A program made the position numbers and the translations under genes. From the NCBI GenBank assembly GCA_019828545.1, contig JACVRA010000153.1, positions 310,001 to 374,000 on the forward strand: a stretch of 64,000 bases of DNA, in the 5' to 3' direction. The notes under the pieces were generated by a model, which worked only from the letters and a program-made list of their open reading frames with translations, was not told the origin of the DNA and did no database searches. Position 1 is the stretch's first letter, and every line of letters starts with the position of its first letter. Shown in pieces: positions 11,541 through 23,006 of the stretch. This stretch comes from Paracamarosporium sp. OC-R06-R3 (taxonomy: Eukaryota; Ascomycota; Dothideomycetes; Pleosporales; Didymosphaeriaceae).

Positions 11541-12277
11541 ATGGCTACCAACGTAGGCGAAGACATGATTCGCACGCGTCGACTGCTCGAGCAAGATCCC
11601 ACCGCGAAATGGGGCTTCGTCGTCTATCGCTGCACCTACGAACGCGATGATGAATGGGCGCGCTTTATGCACTACCTCAATACGCGTACAAGGCTGCGAC
11701 TGGAGGAGCAAGGCGACCGAGACCTATTCGAGCGCATCGACTGGCAAGTACAGGAGGACCGAGAAAAGTTCGATCGCGCTGGCCCTAGAGCACTGAGAAG
11801 GTAAGCAGTTCTCTCATTTGCCACTCTTGTAGATCAACTGTCCCAGGGCGGCAATGATGGTTACATGAGCCGAATGCCCAGGCGATAAATCCATCACATG
11901 ATCTTTTCTCATCATCAACTGATCAAGATCCATATACCCACCCCATCACCGCCAAAGTAATGATGAACCACCAAGTTAATCCCTCTTCCAGACATTTTAC
12001 CGACGAGGTTCTGCCAGCTCTTCCAAACCTCAGCACCTCCCGCCATCACGCCTTCGTCGCCGTCTACCAACTCACCCTTCATCGAATACTCACCCAGGCT
12101 CCCCCTGCCGAGGAGTTCGACGCCTACGGCATAGGCTTCGTAACATTGGTGTCAAAGCATGAGAGCGAGGGTGATTTCAATCTTGGCTTGTCGTATCTAG
12201 TCCCCAGAGTGTATACACTGTTGGATGCGTGTGGTTGGGACAACGTAGCTCCTGCAGAGGGAGTTGCGTGTCCTTGA
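11541..12277 (+). CDS. Fungal-specific hypothetical protein, two exons
   Basis: Exons 11541-11800 and 11992-12277 give 181 aa. The donor is GTAAGC after AGAAG; the acceptor is CTTCCAG; the phase-2 join restores Arg (RRHFTDEV). The 191-nt intron is longer than its neighbours. The first exon contains KWGFVVYRCTYERDDEWARF, which I associate with a widespread but uncharacterised fungal family, often in many copies, in which a KWGFVIYR-like strand begins the protein. There is no signal peptide, membrane segment or known catalytic motif, so it is probably cytosolic. The start at 11541 was chosen because upstream in-frame codons look like leader sequence and MATNVGEDM fits a normal N-terminus. Function unknown. 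Confidence 0.65.
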
Positions 12278-13422
12278 GGTCTCAGGCATAGATGTGGGCA
12301 CCATAGAAGCTTGCACTCATCATATTAACGGTCATATTTCCGAGAACGGTGAATCTAGCGGTCAAAATGGCTCGGCGATGCACAGAGAACTAGGTTTCCC
12401 ATCCGTTCAGCTATATGTTAACAGTGTACCGGCAGACTAGTAATTATGTGGGTGACGAGCAGCGAATCCCCACTGTTGTAGGTTTTTGCGGGGTATTCCT
12501 AGAAGCCAGTGTCGTGGGTTCTGAGTCAGTATGCTGATAGCGCGGGCTAACGTTATACGAACCGACTAACTTAAGAAGGCAGTCAGTCTGCAACAATGTA
12601 AGAGATCCACTGGTTGGTGTCTTTTTGCAGAGCACACGGGATGTCTTCATTTAGGGTGTTGTGTCTTCCGCCTATCTCTTCCGCAAAAAAATGCACATGC
12701 TTTGCAAGTCGCGGAAGTCTCGGAAGTAAGTCCTCTACAAAGAAAGCAATTTCAAGAAATTTCAAATTTAGAAAGTCCTCAATAACCAAAGCGTAGTTTC
12801 ATCAATGCATTTACAACCCCTTCGGCAATATTTTGCTTGATGCAGGTGCGTACAACAGTTGACAACGGCCAGATTCGCAATGTCCGAATCAGGTTGCTGA
12901 TCTCCTATTCGCCCGAACGCGCGGTTTTGTTAGTTTCACGGCTCGCCGCGATTATAGCACCGATAAAAACAATTTCAGATCCTTCATACGAAACTATGCA
13001 TGCAATAGTCTTTTGTCATCCACGTACAATCGCGTTCGTGTGGCGCGTCGGGCCCGGGCGAGTCTCCATCAATAAGTCCGAGGTTGCACTTCACAACCAA
13101 TGCTAGCAGTTGTCGGATGAATATGGTGACTTGACGTCAACGGCAGTTCTAGCCATGCTTGCCCACTATCTTATTTAGGAATAGGGTATGCGGAAGGCCT
13201 GAGGTTCACTGACTAGTGGAGGATGCGTGTCGCCAGTTCGGTCTCGTTTAACGCATTGCAGGGTTCCAGTATGCGGCCCTGCGGCATCGGGAGATGACTG
13301 GGAGACGTTGGGGCATAAGCACTTTACGTGAAAACGAGTATAAAGCTGATTGTCCTCAACTTCAATCGGCTTTCCCACAACCACGCACACACCTCATATC
13401 CGACAACCGCATCTCTCCAACA
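12278..13422. other. Intergenic, no gene seen
   Basis: Several short open frames occur on both strands, none with splice context or recognisable protein character. The 3' end is the promoter/leader of the linalool dehydratase-like gene. Confidence 0.5.
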
Positions 13423-15105
13423 ATGAGCCAAACAACAACCCTCACTGCGACCACCGCGGCCGCCACACCGACATTATCGACAGGTGTTTCACAGAAACTA
13501 GATCTGTCTCGCTTTGAAAAACATGCTAAACTTACTCGTGAGCAATGCGGCCATATCCGCCACTTTCACAACATTGCTTCTCTTCCACCTGGTGAATGGG
13601 CGCACATGGGTAGTCAAGAGCCTGGCCAGGAATGGGACACCGCATATCGATATCAGCTGGCCACAATGACATATGCGGCTGGCGCAGCCCATTATCACCG
13701 CTTACCAGCCATGCGTGGGATGTTCAAGGAGCTACTGTTGAAGTTGATCGGAAAGATGATGAGGAGAGAGGTGTGGGGGTACTGGTACCTGACAAGCCAG
13801 TCAGGAAAACGCTTGAATCCGGATCTGAAGGAGCTGAGGAAGCCGTGGGCAGACCCAGTGTGTAAGGAGAACATCATGTATTCAGGTCACTTGCTGTTGA
13901 TGGTGAGCCTGTACACAATGCTCTTTGCGGACGATCGGTTCGATAAAGAAGAAAGTCTCATTTTTGACTGGAATCCCATGTTCTGGGGCATGGGTCCCGA
14001 AAAGTTCAGCTATACACGAAGGTCGCTACAGAAAGCTATTGTGGATGAAATGGAGCGTGAGAAGTGGATCGGTGTCTGCTGCGAGCCGAATTTAGTATTC
14101 ATTGTTTGCAATCAGTTCCCGCTCCTTGCTATGAGGTACAACGATGTCGTGGATGGGACGAAGGTATTCGATGAGGTGTTACCCAAGTATCAGGCAGCAT
14201 GGGCCAAGAAGAATGGGTTCCTGGGTGATACCGGTTTGTTCAGGATGTGGTATGCTACCGGACAAGACAAGGTCATGGAGTCGAACGATATCTCCCACAC
14301 AGTTTGGGCTATGGCATTTATGGCATGGAACCATGACTTTGTGAAGTCACTGTATCCGCAGACCGGGCACGGCTATCTTCAACGACATGGCGATCGACTG
14401 AACCTCAACCCACAAACTCTTGCTAATAAGATTCGAGAACTCAGCCGGACAGAAGGGGCGGACCCTCAGTCATCTACCACAGTGGAGAAGGCAAAAAAGC
14501 TGGTGGAAGGCAAACCTCTAGTAACGAAACCGTATATGTCGCCTACTTTTGGCTACCTAGCGCAATGGCTCTCTGAAGTCGAACACGGTGACGATCTCCT
14601 TGCGCTTTTGCGGCACGCAGATGCATACTTGCGACCGACCTGGGAGAAAGGTGGTCTCTTCTATGAGCGTAGTGAGCAGGGGTGGGACGCCGACGGAAAC
14701 TTTACTTACGGCGACGCGTATACAGGTAATGCTGGAATTGGATACGCACGACTGAATGTCAAAGAGGGACAAAGAAAGATGTGGGAGAAACCGTGGACGA
14801 AAGATGATGTTGAAGGGAGACCTTGGATTGATGGAGTGGTCCTTGGTAGCGGAATTGACTGCCTGAGAGGTATATGGGACGAGGAAGAGCGTGCTATGAT
14901 TGTGAGCTTGAGGACATGGGACGGGCGAAAGCAGAGTGTGGAGTTTAGTGTAAACGCCTTGCCTGTCGGTACCTGGGGCGTATATATCGACGGAGAGCTT
15001 GCACGTATCGTGGAGGTGCTGCCGAAGGGAAGCACTGTTTTGTTGGATGTAGAAGTGGGCGGAGAACCCGTAGATGTAGTGCTCATCGAGGTAGGCAAGC
15101 TTTAG
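13423..15105 (+). CDS. Linalool dehydratase/isomerase-family protein
   Basis: A single 560-aa exon starting MSQTTTLT; a longer in-frame start at 13294 is possible, but the CAACAATG context favours 13423. The sequence has the all-alpha (alpha/alpha)6-barrel style of the Ldi family (linalool dehydratase/isomerase), with WDTAYRYQ near residue 72, YSGHLL near 156 and two cysteines at about 220 and 229 (CEPNLVFIVC). The bacterial Castellaniella enzyme uses Cys171 and Cys180, the same nine-residue spacing, with an Asp and a His upstream, so the catalytic set may be kept. It shows no signal peptide or transmembrane segment, so it is probably cytosolic. In fungi these proteins are uncharacterised and the substrate may not be linalool. 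The family call is fairly sure, the activity inferred. Confidence 0.75.
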   Translation: MSQTTTLTATTAAATPTLSTGVSQKLDLSRFEKHAKLTREQCGHIRHFHNIASLPPGEWAHMGSQEPGQEWDTAYRYQLATMTYAAGAAHYHRLPAMRGMFKELLLKLIGKMMRREVWGYWYLTSQSGKRLNPDLKELRKPWADPVCKENIMYSGHLLLMVSLYTMLFADDRFDKEESLIFDWNPMFWGMGPEKFSYTRRSLQKAIVDEMEREKWIGVCCEPNLVFIVCNQFPLLAMRYNDVVDGTKVFDEVLPKYQAAWAKKNGFLGDTGLFRMWYATGQDKVMESNDISHTVWAMAFMAWNHDFVKSLYPQTGHGYLQRHGDRLNLNPQTLANKIRELSRTEGADPQSSTTVEKAKKLVEGKPLVTKPYMSPTFGYLAQWLSEVEHGDDLLALLRHADAYLRPTWEKGGLFYERSEQGWDADGNFTYGDAYTGNAGIGYARLNVKEGQRKMWEKPWTKDDVEGRPWIDGVVLGSGIDCLRGIWDEEERAMIVSLRTWDGRKQSVEFSVNALPVGTWGVYIDGELARIVEVLPKGSTVLLDVEVGGEPVDVVLIEVGKL

Positions 15106-16453
15106 CGATCTGAGGCTGCCAACTTCTCCTCTTTAGCATCTTTATGATTGAAGTGATGACAGTTTTAATGGTGCAAGGTTTGCAACATGATGATCATATG
15201 TTCTAATTACAGCCCATTTAAGATTGCGAAACAGCTTTGGCGACTTCTTATGACTTGCCAATAGTTTTGTGATGAGGACAGTTCAGTAGTTTCCGACATA
15301 TGAAACTGTATGGCCACATAACGTTAAGCTCGCGGTTCGGGCCTACATATGCGTGACAAGAATTATCGATAGCCGTTGTAAAAATATGGAGTCAGTAGAC
15401 TGCTACTGTTGTCAACTAGTCTATGTTTACATTTAGTCATCAGCCGGCAATACTTGATTTTCCTCCCAGTACTCGAAAACTTACGTTCATCAGCCATGTC
15501 AACTGGTCGATGTGAAAGTCGTATATTTTTTAACTAGCTAGCAGACCTGGATCGATATGCACTTCGAAGGTACCTGATCAGCTCCTTGCCCAATTTGTCG
15601 GGTAACATCGCTGAGAACTAAGATTAGAAACCTATCCACACAAGGCAGATAGTATATAGACGTGCCAATACCAATCTAGTTACCACGCAGAATCGTTTTA
15701 AAAGCATCAGCAATTACACAAACAACATGCTCTCTTGGATCTTAGTTTAAAAATTCCAGTAGCTGGGCGGTGGCCACGTAGTGAGCCGTCTCACGTACGA
15801 AATACTCTTCACAAGAGGACCTGATTATCTTGAAATAAGACTTCTAACGTATGTCATCAAGTCAAACAAATCAGAACTACGTATATCATCAACAACAATG
15901 AATAAATTAAAGTAATGGACAAGCATTACTACAAAACCCCCACCAATGCGGGAAAAGCCCTGTACATCGTCTTGTATGTACTTCAACACCCCCAGCGTCA
16001 ACCTTCTTTTGTCGACGAACGCTATTTTATGAGACCCTCGAAATAGATGGCCGCAGCGCACAATCGAAAAGCAGTATATTTCACGGAATTTGGGGGTGTC
16101 CTGTAATGTGGATCTGGCGCCTGTTGAGTTCTGGGCAGCTTGGTGTGAACAGGTTTAGTAGTGGAACCCATAATATTATTTACATCATCATCATCATTCT
16201 AATAGCACTTGCATTACACCAAGACACACTTCCCATGCTGGAAACCTGCCAACAGTACGGGGCCATGGTTCAGAAACCCTCGTTAGACCGGTTTCGACTT
16301 CTCCTAGCAAAGGAGGCACAACACCCTTGAACTCCTAGCGCAGTACCGTACACATGGACTGCATGTTGATAAGATGAGAAAATGCGTCGCTCATGCACGG
16401 ATGAAAACGTGTTGTCAGTATGAACAGTACACCACCTCTCATCCGACCATCTC
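15106..16453. other. Intergenic, convergent 3' ends
   Basis: About 1.3 kb of AT-rich sequence between the stop codons of the Ldi-like gene and AKR1. A short (CAT)5 run occurs at 16183-16197. No open frame here is convincing. Confidence 0.55.
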
Positions 16454-18833
16454 CTAGACCTGCTCGTCCTGGGCGCTTACAGCTTCATACGCTCCGCCGC
16501 TGCCACTACTGCCACCTCTAGCGTACCTCATCTTGGGTATCTCATATAAGCGCGTATAATCCACCCTATCTCCAGCCAGGCGGGCGTATCCGCTTTCCTT
16601 TTTCTTGAACAGCGGCGCGCCGTCGCACCAGAAGTCCTTGCAATTGGTAAGTACTCCACGTGACCAGGGATTGCCACCCGATCGTCTTCGCTGATCTGCT
16701 TGCGAGCCTTGTAGTGCAGTAGCCCAGAAGGAATCTATGCCGAGAAGGCGCTTCCACTGATCCCAAATAGAATGTGGTTGATTTTGTCGAGTTGCTGGTG
16801 CATCGCCCGTATCTTGACCAGATCCGAAGCCATTCGTGGGTGCGCTGCCTCCCGCCACATCTTGTGAGGTGTCACCTGTAGTGACGAACGAGTTAAGGGC
16901 GTCCACAGTGGTATTATTGTGTAGATGCCCACGCATGCTTTCGTAAGTCGTAAGATTGCGTGCTACTTGGAGGAGTTGCACGCAGAGAAGCATTGTCACC
17001 CAGGTCAGCTGGAAGGCTGCCCATATGGTGAGAACGATGGTGAAGGGGTCTTTGTGGAGAATCTTGCAAAGATCGTCGGACAGAACGTTACAGGTCACGT
17101 CTTTTGGCGATTCAAGACGTTCATTTTCCAGATCTAAAATCTTCGTCAGATGGGCTTCCTGTTGTAGAATATGGACTTACAAGCGAGGACCAAGCGAACC
17201 CAGGTCAGCACACCAAGCTCCATGGATAGCACATAAAACACGAAATGTCGGTGATTGTTATTGGCAACGCAATTGTTGACCCACGGGCAATGACTGTAAG
17301 CATTAGCTGGTGTTGGATTAAACCATTCCATTCACTTACTGGTCCGTCTTCGCTACGCATCGTTCACATCGCTTGCAATGTTTGCTTCGAAGTGGCTTCC
17401 GCACCATGCAGTTCACACAGAAATGATTCTCATCAAACATGCGTAGCTCCATAAGCTCATCAATGACTGATTTGGACGCGCTTCTGCTGGCGGACTTGGG
17501 CACAAAACCGGGATCTGAAGACATGGTGAAGAAATAGAAATACGTGGTAAATCCGTAAAACGCTGCGAATAATACATTAAAGAAGAAATTCGTTCGTATC
17601 GTCCCTGCTGTCGTTAGTCTGGGCCCTGTTGTCGGGGTGGGGGTGGGCTTACAAGGTAAAACGGTCGTTACCCAACGTAGACCAACCCAAAACAACGTAC
17701 CGGCAAAAATACCGGCTAGAAAAGGCTAGCAAGAACTGTTAGTAGATCTCTGCGTACGTGAAGATATGAACTTACGGTATGTTGTATGTTTCGCATGTTG
17801 GCAGGAGCCCAACCCAAAAGCTTCTGCGCCGCCCATTGCATACCGTATGCAATACCAAATGCCAATGGCAGCCCAACGTAAACCGGATAGTGGCTGATCA
17901 AATACAGTGCAACTAGAATGATTAAGAAGGGCCAGAAAAATATGAATCTCGAAATAAACCATCGCGTGTCCTTGATTCCCGGTATTGGAAACTCTTTCGG
18001 TGTCCCATCTCTGTTGTAGCCCGCTTGCGACAACGCTGCATGCCACTGTCGGACCGTGTTCATCTCCTCAGCGGTGACGGCTGGGGTCTTCCCGTCGTTG
18101 TTCTTGGCGAATCGATCGGCACCATACTCGAGCAGTTTCTGGATCGAGCCTTGGGAGCCCTTGACAAGCGCCCAGTGTAGAGCCGTAAAGCCTTGGTCGT
18201 CTGTTGCATAAACGTTTGCGCCCCATCGCAGGAACAGGTCCACGCAAGAAGGGTATCCTTTGTATGCCGCCCACATAAGCGCCGTATGCGCCTGTGCATC
18301 TGGTATGTCGACGGGGATATCTTGATGTAGCAGAAGGACAAGCTGGTAGACGTTGCCATCGAGCGTCGCGGAGTGCAGGAGGTTGAAACCTTGATCGTCG
18401 GTAAGCAGCGGGTCTGCACCGTGCTCGAGGAGGAGGTTGACGATGTAGTAGTGGCATCTCTTTGCGGCCCAGAGCACGGGTGTTGCGACAGCGTCTCCTC
18501 CTTTTGCATTAATGTTTGCGCCGCTCTGGATCAGGAAATGACATAAGGCGTAGTGGTTGTTAATTGCGGCCCACTGCATCTGTTAGCCTGTGCCCTATGC
18601 ATGCCTCCAAGCCGGAAGATGCGCACGTGAAGCGGCGTAATGCCCTGTTCGTCCTTGTACGTTGCGTCGTACTTGCCGCTATCAAACAGCTTCTGTATCG
18701 CTGATATCTCCCCCAGCCGCGCCAGCTGCATTATATCTTCCTCCAGTGGAATATTGGGCTGTTTGTCTCCCATATCTTCGAGTTCATGTTCGCCGGCGGG
18801 CTGGCCGTCAGGATCGGGGCTCCCTGAGGCCAT
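16454..18833 (-). CDS. AKR1: Palmitoyltransferase AKR1 (ankyrin repeats plus DHHC domain)
   Basis: Exons on the minus strand are 18833-18627, 18573-17776, 17725-17653, 17607 (or 17604)-17340, 17293-17181 and 17133-16454, giving about 712 aa, the normal length. The enzyme S-acylates membrane proteins at the Golgi/endosomes (family knowledge). The N-terminal ~300 residues carry ankyrin repeats (for example [17 protein letters not shown]). Membrane segments follow ([15 protein letters not shown]). The cysteine-rich DHHC domain includes [21 protein letters not shown], and the DHHC tetrapeptide is split by the 46-nt intron 17339-17294 (GAC CA|T CAT TGC). The C-terminal cytosolic tail is rich in Gly and Ser. 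Intron 3 ends in a CAGCAG tandem acceptor, so two proteins differing by one residue may be made. Confidence 0.93.
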
Positions 18834-19276
18834 TGTTGCGGAGCTGCGGAGCTGCGGAGGTGAGGCGCGGCGACGTTCGTTCGAATGATGTTTGCTCGAA
18901 GCTCGTTATTAGTGGTCGCGCATGCTGGGGCAAGAACGCTGGAAGAAGGAAATGCTTGCGAGATTGAAAACAGCAAAGGACTCCAAGCTGAGCAGGCTTC
19001 GGGGAAGGCGGCGTGCTTAATCTTCGAAATAAGCAGTAAGTATACCCCTGCAGGGCATGGGTGCTTGCGTGGCGGTGCCGCACTAAGTCAAGCCTTATTT
19101 ACCGTTGTGCCGGTCGCAGGTCCCCAAGCGAACACCACAACGAGTTCTTGATCGAGGTATAATTAACAAATTGCTTCAAGATATGCTCAAATCTATCCCA
19201 TGATACAAATCCAATGTACAACAAGAACTCCTAAAAATGCGACATAGATCTTGGTATAGCTTTAGCCCTCTATCCA
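18834..19276. other. Intergenic, AKR1 upstream region
   Basis: Upstream of AKR1 and downstream of the NmrA-like gene; both lie on the minus strand. No gene is supported. It contains a GC-rich GAGCTGCGGAGCTGCGGAGG run close to the AKR1 start. Confidence 0.5.
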
Positions 19277-20179
19277 CTACTGCTTCCGAAACTGACTCTC
19301 CTTCTCCAGCCATGTACCGAAGTCCATTAGATCTGGATGGATTTTTCTGCACTCTTCTACGTTTGCTCCTGTGCCTTCCTTCTTCAGATAATTGAACATG
19401 TTTCCGACAGATTTTACCGCAGCCAGAGCAATGCATGCCACAAAGCCAAACGTCTCTGGCATGTCCTTCCCCATCTTCTGCTTGAAGACAGCATTCGCTT
19501 GCTCGAAAGTAAGCTCTGCGCCAGCGAGGGAGAGATATTGTCCCGAGTATTCATCTGGGTGAATGAACGCTTGAGCAGCAAAAGCTCCAATATCTCTCGT
19601 GGCGATGAGCTGCAGCGGCCTGTCCTTGAGCGCAGACTGCCACATCGAGGCCATAGCCTTGCCAGCAAAGTCGTTCGTGATGTTCTCCATGAAAGCTACC
19701 GGTCGGAGCACGGCGTACTTCATTTGGGTTCCGGCTGCTTTCTCTTCGAGGTACTTTTCGATGTTGTGCTTCGTCATCCAGTGTGGGACATCAGTAGGCA
19801 TAGAAGACGACTTTTCGCCTCCGCGATCGACGGAACTGTAGACGAAGAACTTCACACCTGCCGCAATGGACGAGTTGATAAGGTTTTTGCCCCAAGTTTC
19901 TTCTATTGAGATGTCGCCTGCGGGCTTTCCCTGGACGCTGTACACGCCCCAGATAGGTTTGCTTGTCACAGTTCTTGCATTCTTGAATACAGCTTCGGTA
20001 TCGTCGAGGTCACCTTCTACAAGCTTGACGTTTGTTGATAAATTGACGAGCTTCTGGGCGGAAAGCGATGAAGTGTTGCGTGTTAGGGCGAGTACTTCAA
20101 AGTCGGTACCATGGAGCGCTTTAATGACAGCTCCACCTTGCCGGCCTGTCGCGCCTGTTACAAGAATTGTCTTCGACAT
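19277..20179 (-). CDS. NmrA-like family protein (HSCARG/NMRAL1 type)
   Basis: A single exon of 300 aa. The N-terminus has a clear NAD(P)-binding Rossmann signature (ILVTGATGRQGGAVIKAL) followed by the acidic beta-strand end VEGDLDD, as in NmrA and human NMRAL1, which sense the NADPH/NADP ratio. The later motifs FVYSSVDRGG and AVLRPVAFMEN match the usual positions of the family core. No catalytic Tyr-x-x-x-Lys is seen, as expected for this atypical SDR group, so it may be a redox sensor or a reductase. Gene start MSKTILVTGATG leaves no room for an extra N-terminal extension. No membrane or targeting signal is visible. It is divergent from eIF3g (about 960 bp between starts). Confidence 0.9.
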   Translation of the reverse strand: MSKTILVTGATGRQGGAVIKALHGTDFEVLALTRNTSSLSAQKLVNLSTNVKLVEGDLDDTEAVFKNARTVTSKPIWGVYSVQGKPAGDISIEETWGKNLINSSIAAGVKFFVYSSVDRGGEKSSSMPTDVPHWMTKHNIEKYLEEKAAGTQMKYAVLRPVAFMENITNDFAGKAMASMWQSALKDRPLQLIATRDIGAFAAQAFIHPDEYSGQYLSLAGAELTFEQANAVFKQKMGKDMPETFGFVACIALAAVKSVGNMFNYLKKEGTGANVEECRKIHPDLMDFGTWLEKESQFRKQ

Positions 20180-21136
20180 TATGAAGAGTAGATGTGTATG
20201 TGGATGGCTGCAAAGAATTGCACCTGAGTAGCAACTGAAAGGAAAAGTGGTACAAGCGGGTGGATAGGAGCAGTGATCTTGAGGTGAAAGTCTTGTTGAA
20301 TGATTTTCAGGTTTGGTATACTGTATGCTTTATATGTATACATCTGGAAACATTCTTTCGCGCGGTAGAACACTACCACACCTGCTGAGGTGGTTAGTGG
20401 ACCAACATCACCGCTTCATCCGCCCAATGAAGGTAGGAAGCCGCAGCATCGTGGGGGCTAAGCTCGTAGAGCAGGGACAACTCCATCGGCGGAAGGGTGT
20501 GCGCACGCGGCCTTCTGCGGTTGAGATTTCGAGGCTGCGGCGATGGCTCTGGAGAAAGCCGGGGGTGGTCGGAACTCGCAACATGTCCGTCGGATATGCT
20601 GGCGCCGGCCGAATGCTCACTGGAGCGTCAACACAGCCATCGATGTTGGTACGATCTGCAAGACAGGGCGCTTCCTGCAGACGTCTATATTGCAAATATA
20701 ATCACCCAACGTTCCGAAAGAGATAGACAGCTCTTGATGGATGAGTCAACACAAAACACATGAACATGGCTCAACTTGATATGACTCAATCCTCGAAGTC
20801 ACGTTGAAACGAGTCTTCTACCGATGAATCCGGATTGTTCTGTCTAGCAGTCATGATAATGATGCAACGCACAGTATCTAGTCACTGCGACGGCACTGTG
20901 AGTAGCACTCCCAGCTGTGGTTGATATATGAGTCACATGACTCGGACTGCACTAGTCCCTTCCGAGGCTGCGCGCTTTCTCACAATTGAATTTCGCCCAC
21001 GGTGCCTGCCCCACGCCGCCACTACTTCAACTTTCGCAGACGTCCGACTTCACCACACGCCGAACACGCACACGCCTCTTGCTTGCAGAGGACAGGTAGA
21101 AATCCCGTGGCTCTCAACACATAACACACAGCAACC
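20180..21136. other. Divergent intergenic region, NmrA-like / eIF3g
   Basis: Contains both promoters. The 20380-20700 part is GC-rich and so shows open frames on both strands, but none has a recognisable product or splice sites. Confidence 0.5.
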
Positions 21137-22086
21137 ATGTCTCGAGTAGCAGGGTATGTGTCTTTGGTGCGCGCTTCGTTGTTTCGCTTACTGACTCCCC
21201 GCAGGCGAACGGACTGGGCCGAGGAGGAGGACGAGGACTCCCTCGCGCTCCCGCAGCAGCAGATCGTCAAAAACAAGGACGGGACCGAGACCATTATTAC
21301 CTACTCTATCCGCGAGGACGGCAAGAAAATCAAGACCACCCGCCGCATCAAAAAGACCGTCAACAAGATCGTCGTGAACCCTCGCGTCGCCGAGCGCAAG
21401 CACTGGGAGAAGTTTGGGCAAGAGAAGGGCAAGGCCGCAGGACCCCAGACCGATACCGTTAGTGTCGCCGAAAACATCGTCTTTCGACCTGTCGCAGGCT
21501 GGAAGGCCAACACCGAAGAGAAGAGCGAACAAGATCAGAAGAAGGCAGATGCGCTGAAGTCAGCAAAGATCAAGTGTCGTATTTGCCAGGGTGATCATTT
21601 CACCACGAAATGTCCCTTCAAGGACACCATGGGCGAGAGCGAGGCCACACCGGCAGACATGCCCGACGACGCTCCCCAGGCAGGCGCAGCTGGTACCGGG
21701 TCTGGTAGCTATGTTCCACCTCACCTCCGAGGGCGCGGTGGCGGTGCCGGCGAAAAGATGGGCGGCAAGTTCGAGCGCGATGACCTTGCCACCCTCCGTG
21801 TTACCAACGTTTCTGAATTCGCCGAAGAACAAGACCTGCGCGACATGTTCTCAAGATATGGCCATGTTACTAGAGTGTTTCTCGCTAAGGACAGGGAAAC
21901 AGGCAGGGCCAAGGGTTTCGCTTTCGTCAGCTACGCAGACCGATCAGATGCTGCCAAGGCTTGTGAGAAGATGGATGGATGTACGTGCACTTTCTCTGCC
22001 ATTATGTGTAGGATGCTAACATGTTCTCAGTTGGTTACGGTCATCTCATCCTGCGCGTCGAGTTCGCTAAAAAGCCCGGCAATTAG
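21137..22086 (+). CDS. TIF35: Translation initiation factor eIF3 subunit G
   Basis: Exons are 21137-21153 (17 nt), 21205-21980 and 22031-22086, giving 282 aa, the normal size. eIF3g is an RNA-binding subunit of the eIF3 complex acting in scanning and re-initiation (family knowledge). The sequence shows an acidic N-terminus after the first intron, a CCHC-like zinc knuckle ([13 protein letters not shown]) around residue 130, and a C-terminal RRM with RNP motifs ([20 protein letters not shown]). The last exon encodes [17 protein letters not shown], ending at TAG 22086. Intron 1 (51 nt) is stop-free and a multiple of three, so retention would insert 17 residues. Intron 2 has GTACGT, GCTAAC and CTCAG. 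Secure call. Confidence 0.95.
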
Positions 22087-23006
22087 GCAATGCAGAGGCC
22101 TAAGTTCTCCTCATCGAAGAAGAGGAGGTCGAAAAGAACGAAACGGACCCGATTGGTTAAGTCTAGAAGACGCTTCAAATGCATTTAGACTTGGGGTTCA
22201 TTCATGGTTATTGTATGAATTGCATGGCGTTATAAGGCATGGCAGATTGGGCTGGTTGATGTGTAGACAAAATACCGCTAGAGCACACTACGCAGGCTAG
22301 GCCGCATGCTCTCATCCGGTGTTGGTACATTACTCCATGTCATTGGGAGTTTTAATGCAATCCTTGGACAACACTCGACCCCTTTTTCTAATCTTCATTT
22401 TGACATAGAGTGGTTCCGTCACGCACTTTGAAAGGTCTGAGGTGCGAGACAGTGTAGAATGGTCTGGCAAGTGCACCCACTACCACGAATTGACCATGTC
22501 CAACTTGGCTGTCCAAAAGGCGGTTCAGATTTCTATACTCTCGAGAGAAGTTCTCGGGAGCTAGAGTGGTGTCCCCTTGACATGTACGCGACGATCCAAC
22601 GTTGACTTTCCGTACGAGACGTATCCGGTCGTACTTCGTGGTCAAGAGGTCACGGCTGTGTGAACTGACGATGTGCAGATCAATTTCTACCGGCATGACT
22701 TTATCGTATAGATCGATTTGTACACTAAAGTTACTGTACATGTATCCTACATGAACAATAACAGCACGTGCTCTTCTTCGGAAAGCCGACCGAATGCCGA
22801 GGCGAACCCTGGCCACGCGCAAAATCCCACTAGGAACCAGGATTGGTTCCGACGCCCGACAGTCCATTGCCGATTTCAAACGCCTTTTTCCACGTATTTT
22901 CTTGTATATGCATTTGTGATACCTTTAGCCGCGATGTTATAACCATCTTATAGGTTTTGGTCTTTTACACATAGGAAAGCGATCACGAATTCACGCGTCT
23001 GCCACC
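22087..23006. other. Intergenic, eIF3g to AFG1
   Basis: A 163-codon frame on the minus strand (22388-22879) starts at a non-ATG codon and shows no family traits or splice context; I treat it as chance. Otherwise the region holds the eIF3g 3' UTR and the AFG1 promoter. Confidence 0.5.

Noticed and set aside
16183..16197. (CAT)5 microsatellite
   Set aside because: Only five units; not remarkable.
20313..20726. Overlapping plus and minus frames in a GC-rich block
   Set aside because: Both strands are open because stop codons are rare in GC-rich DNA; neither product looks real.
22388..22879. 163-codon minus-strand frame as a gene
   Set aside because: Non-ATG start, no domain, no splice context, and it lies in an ordinary intergenic region.
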